Shown: positions 1 to 8,678, counted from the first letter of the stretch. The stretch: 54,560 nucleotides of DNA from JBNKWA01 sp050299555 (GCA_050299555.1 JBNKWA010000078.1:1-54560), one strand, 5' to 3'. Notes: a model not told the origin generated them from the letters alone. Numbers and translations are program-made.

Positions 1-2
1 GC

Positions 3-353
3 TTCGACTGGCACGGAATCCGTGGGCGGACCAACTATGAGGTCTGCCTCCACCGGGTCTTCTCGTCGCTCGGCACGATCGAACGCGCCGGCGACTGGAT
101 GCGCCATTTCGGAATGCGGGTCGGAGAGGTTTCGGCGCACAATTGGTCCGAACGCATCGAAGGTCCGGACGCCTGGACCGTTTGGGGGTCTTGGCCCCCT
201 GAGGAGGCTCAGGCGAAATCGAACTTTGGCGGTGATACGATCATGCGGGCGCTCGGAGAGTACATCATCGGCGTGAAGGGCTATGGCGTGGCGGTTACGT
301 ATCTGACGGATAACAAGGTAGGCGACGTAGAGGTAAGGGAATTCTCCAAGTGA
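3..353 (+). CDS. Hypothetical protein, 5'-truncated by window edge
   Basis: The reading frame is open from the first bases of the window and ends at a TGA, so the gene begins upstream; 116 C-terminal residues are visible. They are rich in Trp, Gly and aromatic residues, with no membrane segment and no motif I recognise. It ends 7 bases before the start of the RTX gene on the same strand, which suggests co-transcription. Base composition is visibly lower in GC than most of the window. An in-frame ATG at 99 exists, but the frame is open upstream of it with plausible coding, so I treat it as internal. Function unknown. Confidence 0.6.
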   Translation, partial: FDWHGIRGRTNYEVCLHRVFSSLGTIERAGDWMRHFGMRVGEVSAHNWSERIEGPDAWTVWGSWPPEEAQAKSNFGGDTIMRALGEYIIGVKGYGVAVTYLTDNKVGDVEVREFSK

Positions 354-360
354 GGGGCTA

Positions 361-1467
361 ATGACACAGATCACACTTGCAGCCAACTACATACTTTTCG
401 GGCCGCTGGTATCAATTGGAGGAAATTACGGACATCTTCAACTCGTTAATGGCGCGTCGGGCGGCAATAGGGATGAGATCGAGGTCCAAGCGCGGGAAGG
501 AATCGAATTCTTCTTCTTCTCGCTTCCGAAGAAAGTCCAGACAAACACAAGCAACTACGGCGATCCGGATCAATGGGTGGAAGTCGCGATAGACATCGGC
601 GACCGGGATGCTGCCAACGTCTGGGAGCTGCTCGACCGCATCAACCGAGCTTTCGTGAGTGGCAATCCCGACTACCAGTATGGGTTGGGCCAGAACAGCA
701 ACTCCTACATCAACACGCTGCTCTGGATGATCGGCATCGACCTAGACGGTTATCTGTCGGCTGTCAGACCGCCGGACGTGACCGGCATGGACCCCGAGAC
801 CGCCGCGAACTACGACTATGTTCCGGGTGCTGAATACGGTGACCTGATCAGCCCGTTCCCGGGGGCGGACAGGAATCTGCTCACTGACGGGTACAGCGAC
901 TTCCCGTTCCTTCCTCTCGACTTCGACATACGAGGCCTCGCCGGCACGGCGGGGCGCGATTTCATCCGCACCGGCGACGGTGACGACCTCGTTCGCGGCA
1001 ACGCCGAAGACGACGGGCTTTATGGCGGGGACGGCGAGGATGAACTGGTCGGCAACGGCGGCAATGACACGCTGCATGGCGAAGGGGACGACGACCGGCT
1101 GCTCGGCGGGGCCCATCAGGATGAACTTCACGGCGACGAAGGCGACGACGAACTCGACGGCGGCAGCGGGCATGACACGCTCTACGGCGCCAAGGGGGAT
1201 GACAAGTTGCAGGGAGGGGACGGTGACGACCTGCTCTACGGCAACGCGGGCAATGACGAACTCGACGGCGGTGATGGGCGCGACACGCTTGTGGGTGGAT
1301 GGGGTACGGACACCATCACCGGGGGCGGCGGCGACGTTCTGATCGGCGGGGAGGGCGCGGACGTCTTCCATGTGAGTGCCAGCCGGGGCGACCCGGGGGG
1401 CCGGGGCGGGCTGGCCTGCCGCCCGGATGCCGGTCTCAGGCGGCCAGCCCCCTGGAGCCCATCCTGA
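361..1467 (+). CDS. RTX (hemolysin-type calcium-binding repeat) protein with aberrant C-terminus
   Basis: A 368-residue protein. Residues 1-190 are non-repetitive and contain an NSNSY motif (about 113-117) like those in N-terminal regions of some RTX exoproteins. Residues about 195-340 hold roughly ten glycine/aspartate nonapeptides of the GGxGxDxLx type that bind calcium in type I-secreted proteins. After a normal repeat ending in ADVFHVSAS, the frame runs into a low-complexity Arg/Gly/Pro tail of about 27 residues that overlaps the 3' end of the convergent accA by 32 bp. The usual C-terminal module with an acidic, hydrophobic secretion signal is absent, so the gene looks 3'-truncated. No type I exporter is nearby. 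The N-terminal half has lower GC than its neighbours, suggesting transfer. RTX assignment is sure; secretion and substrate are unknown. Confidence 0.8.
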   Translation: MTQITLAANYILFGPLVSIGGNYGHLQLVNGASGGNRDEIEVQAREGIEFFFFSLPKKVQTNTSNYGDPDQWVEVAIDIGDRDAANVWELLDRINRAFVSGNPDYQYGLGQNSNSYINTLLWMIGIDLDGYLSAVRPPDVTGMDPETAANYDYVPGAEYGDLISPFPGADRNLLTDGYSDFPFLPLDFDIRGLAGTAGRDFIRTGDGDDLVRGNAEDDGLYGGDGEDELVGNGGNDTLHGEGDDDRLLGGAHQDELHGDEGDDELDGGSGHDTLYGAKGDDKLQGGDGDDLLYGNAGNDELDGGDGRDTLVGGWGTDTITGGGGDVLIGGEGADVFHVSASRGDPGGRGGLACRPDAGLRRPAPWSPS

Positions 1468-2398
1468 GGTATTTCTGCCGCCGCGCCTTTTTCAGCGCAT
1501 CGGGCTTGGCGTCGCCGATTTCGCCGAGCATGGCAGCGATGGCGTCGCCCACCGACTTCACCGTCGCGTCGCGGTCGCGCTGGGCGCCGCCCATCGGCTC
1601 GGCGATGATGCGGTCGCAGACCCCGAGCCTAAGCAGGTCCTGGGCGGTCAGGCGCAGGGCCTCGGCTGCCTCCTTCATCTTCTCGGCATCCTTCCACAGG
1701 ATCGAGGCGCAGCCCTCGGGCGAGATCACCGAGTAGATCGAGTGTTCCAGCATCGCCACCCGGTCGGCGGTGGCGAAGGCGACGGCCCCGCCCGAGCCGC
1801 CCTCGCCGATGATGACCGAGACGATGGGCGCGTCGAGCGACAGGCAGCGGTCGGTGGCGCGGGCGATGGCCTCGGCCTGGCCGCGCTCCTCGGCGCCCTT
1901 GCCGGGATAGGCGCCGGGCGTGTCCACCAGGGTGACGACCGCGAGGCCGAAGCGGTGGGCGAGGTCCATGAGCCGGATCGCCTTGCGGTAGCCCTCGGGC
2001 CTGGCCATGCCGAAGTTGCGCTCGATCCGGGTCTTGGTGTCGTGGCCTTTCTCGTGGCCGATCACCACCACGGGCCGGTCGTTGAACCGCGCCAGCCCGC
2101 CCATCACGGCGTGGTCGTCGGCGAAGTTGCGGTCGCCGGCAAGCGGCGTGTATTCGGTGAACAGCGCCTCGACATAGTCTTGGCAATGCGGCCGGCCCGG
2201 GTGCCGGGCGACCTGGCACTTCTGCCACGGCGTGAGGTTCTTGTAGAGCTCGGCCACCAGTGCCTTGGCCTTGCCGTCCAGCGCCGCGGCCTCGGCGGTG
2301 ACGTCGGCGGCACTGTTCTGGCGCGCCATGGCGCGCAGTTCCTCGGCCTTGCCTTCGATCTCGGCCAGCCCCTTTTCGAAGTCGAGATAGGTCTGCAT
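1436..2398 (-). CDS. accA: Acetyl-CoA carboxylase carboxyltransferase subunit alpha
   Basis: A 320-residue protein of normal family length. With AccD it forms the carboxyltransferase that moves CO2 from biotin on AccB to acetyl-CoA, giving malonyl-CoA, the committed step of fatty-acid synthesis in the cytoplasm. Visible hallmarks are the N-terminal helical region starting MQTYLDFEK, the GHEKGHDTKTR segment, DTPGAYPGKGAEERGQ, and the GEGGSGGA oxyanion-type glycine motif followed by SPEGCASILWKD. The ATG start matches the family N-terminus. It stands alone on the minus strand; its 3' end overlaps the RTX reading frame, with no accD or accBC in view. Confidence 0.97.
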   Translation of the reverse strand: MQTYLDFEKGLAEIEGKAEELRAMARQNSAADVTAEAAALDGKAKALVAELYKNLTPWQKCQVARHPGRPHCQDYVEALFTEYTPLAGDRNFADDHAVMGGLARFNDRPVVVIGHEKGHDTKTRIERNFGMARPEGYRKAIRLMDLAHRFGLAVVTLVDTPGAYPGKGAEERGQAEAIARATDRCLSLDAPIVSVIIGEGGSGGAVAFATADRVAMLEHSIYSVISPEGCASILWKDAEKMKEAAEALRLTAQDLLRLGVCDRIIAEPMGGAQRDRDATVKSVGDAIAAMLGEIGDAKPDALKKARRQKYLRMGSRGLAA

Positions 2399-2511
2399 CC
2401 CCGCCCTCTGGTCCCCGCCCTGGTTCGGCGCTGGGCTGCGATATAGGCAGAGGGGTCGGGTGATTGCAATTGCCGGGGGCGCGGCCGGCGCCAGGCGGTC
2501 GGGTGCGGAAT

Positions 2512-2523
2512 TTGGTTGACCAA
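2512..2523. promoter_or_regulatory. Inverted repeat overlapping a putative -35 of the MarR-GNAT gene
   Basis: The sequence TTGGT-TG-ACCAA is a perfect 5-bp inverted repeat. It contains TTGACC, a plausible -35 hexamer, and lies 43 bases upstream of the MarR-GNAT start. This is the arrangement expected for autoregulation by a MarR-type dimer. Inference only; no clear -10 was found. Confidence 0.35.
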
Positions 2524-2565
2524 GTCCACTAATTTGCCTTTCCTGCGATGCCGGGAGGGACCGCC

Positions 2566-3468
2566 ATGGACGTGATCGACGAAATCCGCGCCTTCAACCG
2601 GTTCTACACCCCACTGGTCGGGCTGGTGGGCGAGCAGGTGCTGCGCTCGGGCTACAACCTTGCCGAGATGCGGGTGCTTTACGAGGTGCGGCACATGCAG
2701 TCGCCGAGTGCCGCGGCGATCGCCGCCGGGCTGCGGATGGATCCGGCCTATCTCAGCCGGGTGCTGAAGCGGCTGAAGCGCGACGGGTTGGTGACGGCGG
2801 CGATGGATCGTGCCGACCGTCGCCGCAGCCTGCTGAAGCTGACGGCAGTGGGCGAGGCGGCGATGGACCGCTTCGAGGCGGCGTCGCGGGTCGAGATCGG
2901 CGCCATGGTGGAGCCGCTGGCGGAAGGTGCCCGGACCGGGCTGGCCGAGACCCTGGGCCGGGCGCGGCGACTTCTCGGCGGCGAGGACGCGGCGGTGACC
3001 CTGCGGGCGCCGGCGGCCGGCGACATCGGTTGGGTGATCCACCGGCAGGCGGTGCTCTACGCCCGCGAATACGGCTGGGATGCCAGCTTCGAGGCGCTGG
3101 TGGCGCAGATCTGCGGTGACTTCGTGATCAACCGGGATCCGGCCCGGGAGAGGGCCTGGGTCGCCGACCGTGCCGGCGAGGTGGTGGGATCGGTGTTCTG
3201 CATCCGCGACGACGAGGAGACGGCGAAGTTGCGGCTGCTCTACGTGGAGCCATCGGTGCGGGGTACCGGCACTGGTGCCGCGCTGGTCGACGCCTGTATC
3301 GGGTTCGCGCGCGAGGCGGGGTATCGGCGCATGGTGCTGTGGACGCAGGCGAACCTGGTTGCCGCCCGGCGCATCTATGCCGCCCGCGGCTTCGCCCTGG
3401 AGCGGACCGAGCCGCACCTGAGCTTCGGGCAGACGCTGACCGGGGAGTACTGGGCGTTGGAACTGTAG
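2566..3468 (+). CDS. MarR family regulator fused to GNAT acetyltransferase
   Basis: About 300 residues. Residues 1-135 are a MarR winged-helix domain (SAAAIAAGLRMDPAYLSRVLKRL recognition region, then the DRADRRRSLLKLT wing). Residues 145-300 are a GNAT acetyltransferase with the acetyl-CoA loop VRGTGTGAALV and a typical NLVAARRIYAARGF C-terminal motif. MarR-GNAT fusions are a known bacterial architecture; the acetylated substrate is generally unknown. I chose the ATG at 2566 because GGGAGGG sits just upstream; an in-frame ATG at 2548 would place that ribosome site inside the gene. It is monocistronic and divergent from accA. Confidence 0.9.
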   Translation: MDVIDEIRAFNRFYTPLVGLVGEQVLRSGYNLAEMRVLYEVRHMQSPSAAAIAAGLRMDPAYLSRVLKRLKRDGLVTAAMDRADRRRSLLKLTAVGEAAMDRFEAASRVEIGAMVEPLAEGARTGLAETLGRARRLLGGEDAAVTLRAPAAGDIGWVIHRQAVLYAREYGWDASFEALVAQICGDFVINRDPARERAWVADRAGEVVGSVFCIRDDEETAKLRLLYVEPSVRGTGTGAALVDACIGFAREAGYRRMVLWTQANLVAARRIYAARGFALERTEPHLSFGQTLTGEYWALEL

Positions 3469-3568
3469 CGCTTCGGTTCTCACCGTGTTCGAGGCGGGAA
3501 CAGGTCTGCGCCCCAGGCTTGGCCCGGGCGCCGGCGCGCGACAGTGCCGGAGCGGCCGGGTGATTCGC

Positions 3569-4027
3569 TTATTCGCGGATCAGCCCACCATGGTAATGCA
3601 GCCGATAGGCCTCCTCGCCGTGACTGAAGATGCGCTCGGTGCCCAGGAACCGCGCGCAGGTGCCTTCGGCCTCGTCCACATAGTCGAACCGGCCGTCGCT
3701 CCAGCTAAAGCCGCCGAGAAAACGACCCTCGGCGTAGAGCGCCGACAGCGCCGCCTTGATCAGCCGGCCGGCTGCCCGGGCATCGATCAGGTCGGGGCGG
3801 AGGATGAAGCCATGGTAGTTCATCGCCCAGACCGGCTCGCCCGCACGCCAGACCACTTCCTGGCCCAGGAAATCGGTGCCGCCGAAATAGCTGTCGCGAT
3901 AACACCAGTCGCCTGACCGGTATTCCAGGTCGTGCGAGCCGTGGCGGCTGGGCGTCGCGGGCTGGCCGTCGCCCGCGTAGGTCGACCGTTTCGCGGCGAC
4001 GACGAAATCCTCGAGTGCTTCGGGCAT
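3569..4027 (-). CDS. DUF5680 domain-containing protein
   Basis: 152 residues from the ATG at 4027. The sequence has the aromatic-rich pattern of small DUF5680 proteins: KRSTYAGDG near the N-terminus, LEYRSGDWCYRDSYFGGTDFLGQEVVW in the middle (two blocks), then WAMNYHG, and an ending GEEAYRLHYHGG. There is no signal peptide or membrane segment from this start. An upstream in-frame extension to 4207 is Arg/Pro-rich and not convincing. The biochemical role of the family is not established. It is convergent with the MarR-GNAT gene. Confidence 0.75.
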   Translation of the reverse strand: MPEALEDFVVAAKRSTYAGDGQPATPSRHGSHDLEYRSGDWCYRDSYFGGTDFLGQEVVWRAGEPVWAMNYHGFILRPDLIDARAAGRLIKAALSALYAEGRFLGGFSWSDGRFDYVDEAEGTCARFLGTERIFSHGEEAYRLHYHGGLIRE

Positions 4028-4091
4028 GTGACCGGTCTTTTGCTGCTGTCCCGGCCACAGTCGTAGCCGAACCGGCAAGGCGCAATCGGGC

Positions 4092-4113
4092 TGCTGACAG
4101 CCTAGAGTCAGCA
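4092..4113. repeat. Perfect inverted repeat in intergenic region
   Basis: TGCTGAC, 8-nt spacer, GTCAGCA. It lies upstream of the DUF5680 gene (minus strand, start 4027) and could be an operator or a short hairpin. The 4028-4319 gap holds this and one more inverted repeat and no convincing gene. Confidence 0.4.
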
Positions 4114-4239
4114 AGACAAGCACAGCCGGACCGCCGCCCCAGAGCGGCAGAGAGCAGGCAGGCCGGGACCATGCGGGACGCGACGCCGTGCCCCGGAGAC
4201 TGCCCACCGATGCCGCGCCCGAGGACCAGCTGACGGACG

Positions 4240-4260
4240 TCTACCTGCCATTGAGGTAGA
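4240..4260. repeat. Perfect inverted repeat upstream of NTF2-like gene
   Basis: TCTACCT, 7-nt spacer, AGGTAGA, about 60 bases before the NTF2-like start. It overlaps a TTGAGG that could act as a -35 box. Candidate operator or hairpin, not assigned to any regulator. Confidence 0.4.
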
Positions 4261-4319
4261 GCGCCGGCGTGCCGGCCATGTTAGGTTGCCGCCGTGTCGG
4301 AAGCCGGGAGGGTGCCACA

Positions 4320-4745
4320 ATGCAGACCAACGATGCGGAGGCGGCCGAAGCCATCCTGGCGGTGATCGACGCCGAGAGCCGGGCCTTCTGGGACAAGGAC
4401 TTGGACGCCATCGCCGGCTGCTGGGCGCACGAGCCCTGGATCATGCGCGCCGGCTGGTGGCAGCGGGGCGGCATCACCTGGCGCCAGGGCTGGGCGGATG
4501 CGGCAACGCGCTTTGCCGAGCATTTCGCGAACCATCCCGAGCCGAACCCGACCATGGCCGCGCTGACGCGCGAGAACATCGTCGTCAGGGTCGGCGGCGA
4601 GATGGCCTGGGTCACCTTCGATCAGGTCGGCGTCGATACCGGCGAGCCGGACATGGACATGCCGGGCGTGTCGCACGAGACCCGCATCCTTGAGCGGCGG
4701 GAGGGTGCGTGGAAGCTGGTCTACATGAGCTATCTGCTGACCTGA
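4320..4745 (+). CDS. NTF2-like / SnoaL-like family protein
   Basis: 141 residues with the alpha+beta cone-fold pattern of the NTF2/SnoaL superfamily: an N-terminal helix (AEAILAVIDAESRAFWDKD), the DAIAGCWA segment, a mid-protein helix, then alternating strands (ENIVVRVGGEMAWVTFDQ) and a closing WKLVYMSYLLT. Such proteins are often small hydrolases, isomerases or ligand binders, but no catalytic residues can be named here. The ATG at 4320 is preceded by GGGAGGG; an earlier in-frame ATG at 4269 would include that site. Confidence 0.75.
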   Translation: MQTNDAEAAEAILAVIDAESRAFWDKDLDAIAGCWAHEPWIMRAGWWQRGGITWRQGWADAATRFAEHFANHPEPNPTMAALTRENIVVRVGGEMAWVTFDQVGVDTGEPDMDMPGVSHETRILERREGAWKLVYMSYLLT

Positions 4746-4812
4746 ACTGAGCTCGAGGCCGATCCCCGAGGCCAAATCCCCGGGCCGGTCCCGGGCCGGT
4801 CCCGGTCAGCGG

Positions 4813-6054
4813 TCACTCGCCGAAGCGGACCTGGCGCTCTACCTTGATCACGTAGAGGCAGGAGAAGACGCCGCCGGCAGTGGCCAGGAACATCATCATC
4901 AGCAGCGGCGTCGCCGTCGAGCCGGGGCCGAGAAGCCCGCCGGTGACGGCCGAGAGCAGCGCGCCGCCGCCGATCATCAGGGCGCCGCCGAGGCCCGAGG
5001 CGCTGCCGGCAAGCCGTGGCCGCACCGAGACGATGCCGGCATTGGCCGAGGGCAGGGTCAGGCCGTTGCCGAGCCCGACGAACCCCACCGGCAGGAACAG
5101 CGACAGCGGGTGCTGCAACCCGACGCCGAACAGCAGCAGCGCGATGATCATGCCGATCAGCGACAGGATGCTGCCAAAGAGCATCATCCGGTTGACGCCC
5201 ATGCGCTCGGCGTAAAGGCCCGACAGCATGTTGCCGATCAGGTAGCCGACGGCGATCAGGCCGAAATAGAGCCCCACCGCTGCCGGCGACAGGCCAAGCA
5301 CGGTGCTGGCGACGAAGGGGCCGCCGCCGAGGAAGGCAAAAAACGCCCCCGAGGCACAGCCGGCGGTCAGCGAGTAGCCCCAGAAGCGTCGCGACAGAAC
5401 CAGTTCGGGATAGGCGCGGAACTGGGCGCCGAAGCTGGTCGAGAGGTGGCGGTTGGTCTCGCCCATGTCGGCCCAGACCAGTGCGGAGACCACGATGCCG
5501 AAGACCAGCGTCAGCACGAACACCGAGTGCCAGCCCAGCGCCTGGTCGAGAATGCCGCCGACGGTGGGGCCGATCATCGGCACCAGTGCCATGCCCATGG
5601 TCACCCAGCCGATCATCGCGGCAGCCCGATTGGCATCGACGATGTCGCGCACCACCGCCCGCGACAGCACCATGCCGGCGGCCACAGCGGCCCCGATCAG
5701 GCGGAAGACAAGGAAAGCCTCGATCGTCGGTGCCAGGATGCAGCCCAGGGTCGCGGCGAGGAAGATCGCCAGCGCCCCCAGCATCACCGGCCGCCGTCCG
5801 TAGCGGTCCGACAGCGGTCCGACGATCAGCTGCAGGGCGGCGGTGACGGCGAGATAGGCCGAGACGGCCAGCTGCACGACCGCATAGTCGGCGTCGAACC
5901 AGGCCGCCATGCTGGGCAGCGACGGCAGGAAGATGTTCATGTTCAGCGCGCCGAGGCCCGCGATCAGCACCAGCGTCACGATATGCGGCGGCGTGTGGTG
6001 GTCAAACAGCACCGCACGGCTGCCGTGGGGCTCCGTGGCCATGGTTTCGATCAT
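4813..6054 (-). CDS. Bcr/CflA-type multidrug efflux MFS transporter
   Basis: 413 residues with 12 predicted membrane helices. Between helices 2 and 3 is the MFS signature GPLSDRYGRRPVML, and helix 4-5 carries the drug:H+ antiporter-type RAVVRDIVDANRAA region typical of the Bcr/CflA (DHA1) family. Expected to be an inner-membrane proton-coupled exporter of small drugs or metabolites. Start: ATG at 6054, with AAGG 6 bases upstream; a TTG at 6072 or ATG at 6042 are alternatives. Monocistronic, tail-to-tail with the NTF2-like gene. Substrate cannot be predicted. Confidence 0.9.
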   Translation of the reverse strand: MIETMATEPHGSRAVLFDHHTPPHIVTLVLIAGLGALNMNIFLPSLPSMAAWFDADYAVVQLAVSAYLAVTAALQLIVGPLSDRYGRRPVMLGALAIFLAATLGCILAPTIEAFLVFRLIGAAVAAGMVLSRAVVRDIVDANRAAAMIGWVTMGMALVPMIGPTVGGILDQALGWHSVFVLTLVFGIVVSALVWADMGETNRHLSTSFGAQFRAYPELVLSRRFWGYSLTAGCASGAFFAFLGGGPFVASTVLGLSPAAVGLYFGLIAVGYLIGNMLSGLYAERMGVNRMMLFGSILSLIGMIIALLLFGVGLQHPLSLFLPVGFVGLGNGLTLPSANAGIVSVRPRLAGSASGLGGALMIGGGALLSAVTGGLLGPGSTATPLLMMMFLATAGGVFSCLYVIKVERQVRFGE

Positions 6055-6087
6055 CTCGGGCCTTCGGTCCAACCGTGGGGACCTCCA

Positions 6088-6133
6088 TTATGTGGCGACG
6101 CCCCGCGCGGTCGCAGTGGTAAATATCACATAA
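6088..6133. promoter_or_regulatory. Inverted repeat in MFS promoter region
   Basis: TTATGTG (6088-6094) and CACATAA (6127-6133) are perfect complements separated by 32 bases in an AT-richer patch upstream of the MFS gene. On the minus strand the left arm includes CATAAT, a plausible -10. This could be a two-site operator for an unseen regulator. Confidence 0.3.
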
Positions 6134-6204
6134 CCATGTGCCGGCCCGGTCGGGCATCGCTGTGGCCAAACCGGTCTCGAATTGCGGCGCGCCGCCTGCC
6201 CGGT

Positions 6205-7380
6205 TCACTGCAGGTCGGCAAAGGCGGCCTCCACCCGCTCGAGTGCTTGTTCCAGGAGCGGTCGCGACAGGCCGATATTGAAGCGCAGAAAGCTTTCGCC
6301 ACCCTTGCCGAAGGTGGTACCGGCGTTGACGCCGATCCGGGCCCCCTCGGTGACCCGGCGGGTGAACTCGTCGGTCGTCATGCCGGTGCCGGCAAAATCC
6401 ACCCAGGCGAGGTAGGTCGCCTGCATCGGCATCGAGGCAAGGCCGGGGATAGCATTGATGCGGGAATCGAACAGTCGCCGGTTGCCGTCGAGATAGGCTA
6501 TCAGCGCCTCGAGCCAGTCCTCGCCGTGGTCATAGGCGGCGATGGTCATGATCGCACCGAACATGTTGGGGGTCGAGCCCGCGGCCATCTGCGCGGCGAC
6601 CAGCCGGGCGCGCAGGCCCGGGTCGGCGACCACCGCATATCCGGTCGCGCCGCCGGCGAGGTTGAAGGTCTTCGACGCCGCGGCAAGGGTCACGAGCCGG
6701 TCGCCGATTTCGGGCGCCGCGAGTGCGGTGCCGACATGCTCATGGCCGGGATAGACGAGATCGTGGTGGATTTCGTCGGAGATCAGCAGCAGGTCGTGGC
6801 GGGTGCAGAACCCGGCCAGCGCCCTCAGTTCTTCGGCGGTCCAGATGGTGCCGCCGGGATTGTGCGGCGAGCTGATCAGCACCACACGCTCGCGGCCGGT
6901 CAGCATCGCCTCGGTCGCCGCAAGATCCATGCGGTACCGGCCGCCGTCGTTCACCAGCGGACTCTGCACCACCTCGCGGCCGTTGGCGGCGATGATGCGG
7001 TGGAAGGCGTGGTAGACGGGGGTGAACACGATCACCTCGTCGCCGGGCTCGGTATAGGCCTGCAGGCACATGGCGATGGTGGCGACCAGCCCGTGGCCGG
7101 TAACGATCCATTCCGGCTCGATCCGCCAGCCGTGGCGGCGCTCCAGCCAGCCGGCAATGGCGCGGCGCAGGGTCGCGTCGCCGCCGTAATAGCCGTAGAC
7201 GTTGTGCCGCGCCGCCCCTGCCAGTGCCTCGGCCACAGCGGGGGGCGAGGCGAAGTCCATGTCAGCCACCCACATGGCGATGCCATCGGCTGGGTCAACG
7301 CCGCAGCGCTTTCCCATCAGGTCCCATTTCAGGCAATCGGTGCCGCGCCGCTCGATGCGGGTGTCGAAGTCAAAGGTCAT
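6205..7380 (-). CDS. MalY/PatB-type PLP-dependent aminotransferase (C-S lyase)
   Basis: 391 residues, fold-type I PLP enzyme. Features: TDCLKWD near the N-terminus (residues 14-20), AMWVADMDFASPPAV typical of PatB/MalY, SPHNPGG at 171-177, SDEIHHDLVY at 201-210, and the SKTFN Schiff-base lysine at 237. PatB/MalY members cleave cystathionine or other S-substituted cysteines to a thiol, pyruvate and ammonia. The ATG at 7380 has a GGGGGAAAGAC ribosome site; upstream in-frame residues are not conserved-looking. Exact substrate unknown. Confidence 0.92.
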   Translation of the reverse strand: MTFDFDTRIERRGTDCLKWDLMGKRCGVDPADGIAMWVADMDFASPPAVAEALAGAARHNVYGYYGGDATLRRAIAGWLERRHGWRIEPEWIVTGHGLVATIAMCLQAYTEPGDEVIVFTPVYHAFHRIIAANGREVVQSPLVNDGGRYRMDLAATEAMLTGRERVVLISSPHNPGGTIWTAEELRALAGFCTRHDLLLISDEIHHDLVYPGHEHVGTALAAPEIGDRLVTLAAASKTFNLAGGATGYAVVADPGLRARLVAAQMAAGSTPNMFGAIMTIAAYDHGEDWLEALIAYLDGNRRLFDSRINAIPGLASMPMQATYLAWVDFAGTGMTTDEFTRRVTEGARIGVNAGTTFGKGGESFLRFNIGLSRPLLEQALERVEAAFADLQ

Positions 7381-7606
7381 TGCGGTCTTTCCCCGGGGGG
7401 CTCGTGCAGGAACGACTCGGATTCGCGGAAGGCGCCCCCGAGGGGCGCTCCCGCCTGCCAAGCTAGCGCCCGGACCGCGATGCGCAAGCGGGGATGCGCA
7501 GTTGCCCTTGCGTCAGGTGCCGGGCTTGCGCGGGTGGGCGGGACGCGGTGCCGGCGGTTCCCGGCGGCGGGTTGCAGCGGCATGGGCGATGGCCTAAATC
7601 CGCGCC

Positions 7607-8125
7607 ATGGCGCTGCTTCCCATCCTCATCCATCCCGACCGACGGCTGAAGACCGTGGCCGATCCGGTGCGCGAGATCGACGCCGAGCTCAGGCGGCTGG
7701 CCGACGACATGCTGGCAACCATGTACGACGCGCCGGGGATCGGGCTGGCGGCGCCGCAGATCGGGGTGCTGAAGCGGGTCTTCGTGATGGACTGCAACCG
7801 CGACGATCCTGGCAAGGACCCGACGGTGGTGATCAATCCCGAGATCACCTGGGCCTCGGAGGAGGTGAGGACCAACGAGGAGGGATGCCTGTCGATCCCG
7901 GACATCTACGACGACGTCACCCGGCCGGCAGCGGTGCGGCTGCGCTTCACCGACCTCGACGGCGAGACCCATGAGCGTGATCTGGAAGGCATCTGGGCGG
8001 TCTGTGCCCAGCACGAGCTCGACCACCTGAACGGGCGGCTTTTCATCGACTATCTCAGCCCGCTGAAGCGGACGATGATCACCAACAAGATGAAGAAACT
8101 GAAGCGCGACAAGGCGCGGGCATGA
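7607..8125 (+). CDS. def: Peptide deformylase
   Basis: 172 residues, cytoplasmic Fe2+/Zn2+ hydrolase that removes the formyl group from the initiator methionine. All three motifs are present: GIGLAAPQ (44-51), EGCLSIP (92-98, metal-ligand Cys94) and HELDH (136-140, two metal His and catalytic Glu137). The basic C-terminus KMKKLKRDKARA is common in the alphaproteobacterial type. Its stop overlaps the next ATG by 4 bases (ATGA), so the VOC gene is translationally coupled. fmt, its usual operon partner, lies 1.7 kb downstream beyond a two-gene insertion. Confidence 0.97.
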   Translation: MALLPILIHPDRRLKTVADPVREIDAELRRLADDMLATMYDAPGIGLAAPQIGVLKRVFVMDCNRDDPGKDPTVVINPEITWASEEVRTNEEGCLSIPDIYDDVTRPAAVRLRFTDLDGETHERDLEGIWAVCAQHELDHLNGRLFIDYLSPLKRTMITNKMKKLKRDKARA

Positions 8126-8502
8126 GCCTGCCGGGCCTCCGCACCCATGGCATCATCCTCTGCACCGAGCGGTTCGAGGATTGCGTGCGCTTTTATCGCG
8201 ACACCGTCGGACTGCCGGTCTGGTTCGAGAAGCCGGGTCTGGTCTGTCTGCGCTTCGGCGACGGCTATCTGATGGTCGAGGGTGGCGGTGTCGCCCGCGA
8301 CGGCCGCAAGAGCCGGGCCGAGAACCCCACCATGCTGCGGTTCAACGTCGATGACGTGCGCGCGGCGGCGGCGTGGTTGCGGGGCAGGGGCGTGCCGGTT
8401 GAGGTGCGGGATTTCGACTGGGGCACGGTGGGGACGTTCATCGATCCCGACGGCAATGCCTGCGAACTGAAGGACGCGGGCGACCCGTTCTTCGCCATCT
8501 GA
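8122..8502 (+). CDS. VOC family (glyoxalase/bleomycin-resistance-like) protein
   Basis: 126 residues with one complete VOC module: two beta-alpha-beta-beta-beta halves. It starts GIILCTERFEDCVRFYRDTVGLPVWF and ends FIDPDGNACELKD, the family's usual metal-site and closing strands. A glyoxalase-like or dioxygenase-like metal enzyme or a small binding protein is possible. It is coupled to def by a 4-bp overlap, hinting at co-expression rather than a shared pathway. Confidence 0.85.
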   Translation: MSLPGLRTHGIILCTERFEDCVRFYRDTVGLPVWFEKPGLVCLRFGDGYLMVEGGGVARDGRKSRAENPTMLRFNVDDVRAAAAWLRGRGVPVEVRDFDWGTVGTFIDPDGNACELKDAGDPFFAI

Positions 8503-8577
8503 CTCTGCGGCTGACTCGCGGCTGACCAGTGTCTGGCCAGTGTCCGGCTAGTGTCCGGCCGGCGCCGGTCAGGCGAA

Positions 8578-8623
8578 GGGGCGCCGTCCGCGGGGGGCAT
8601 CGAGCCCGCCCGCGTCCGGCCGG
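8578..8623. repeat. 46-bp direct repeat, copy 1
   Basis: A 46-bp block identical to 9723-9768. It lies between the VOC gene and the ArsR gene; together the copies bracket the ArsR/DUF1127 pair. It runs directly into a short hairpin (8621-8637). Confidence 0.85.
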
Positions 8624-8637
8624 ACCCTGCGGGTCCG
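8621..8637. repeat. 7-bp stem, TGC-loop hairpin next to repeat copy 1
   Basis: CGGACCC-TGC-GGGTCCG, a perfect 7-bp stem with a 3-nt loop. The equivalent position beside copy 2 carries a different but also complementary stem (9765-9782). Confidence 0.6.
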
Positions 8638-8678
8638 CGGGCGCACCCTCGACGGCGGCCCCAGGCCGGTGGCCGAAG

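Noticed and set aside
5110..7974. 954-codon plus-strand open frame
   Set aside because: Antisense to the MFS and C-S lyase genes and part of def; His/Gln/Arg-rich composition, no domain; a GC-skew shadow.
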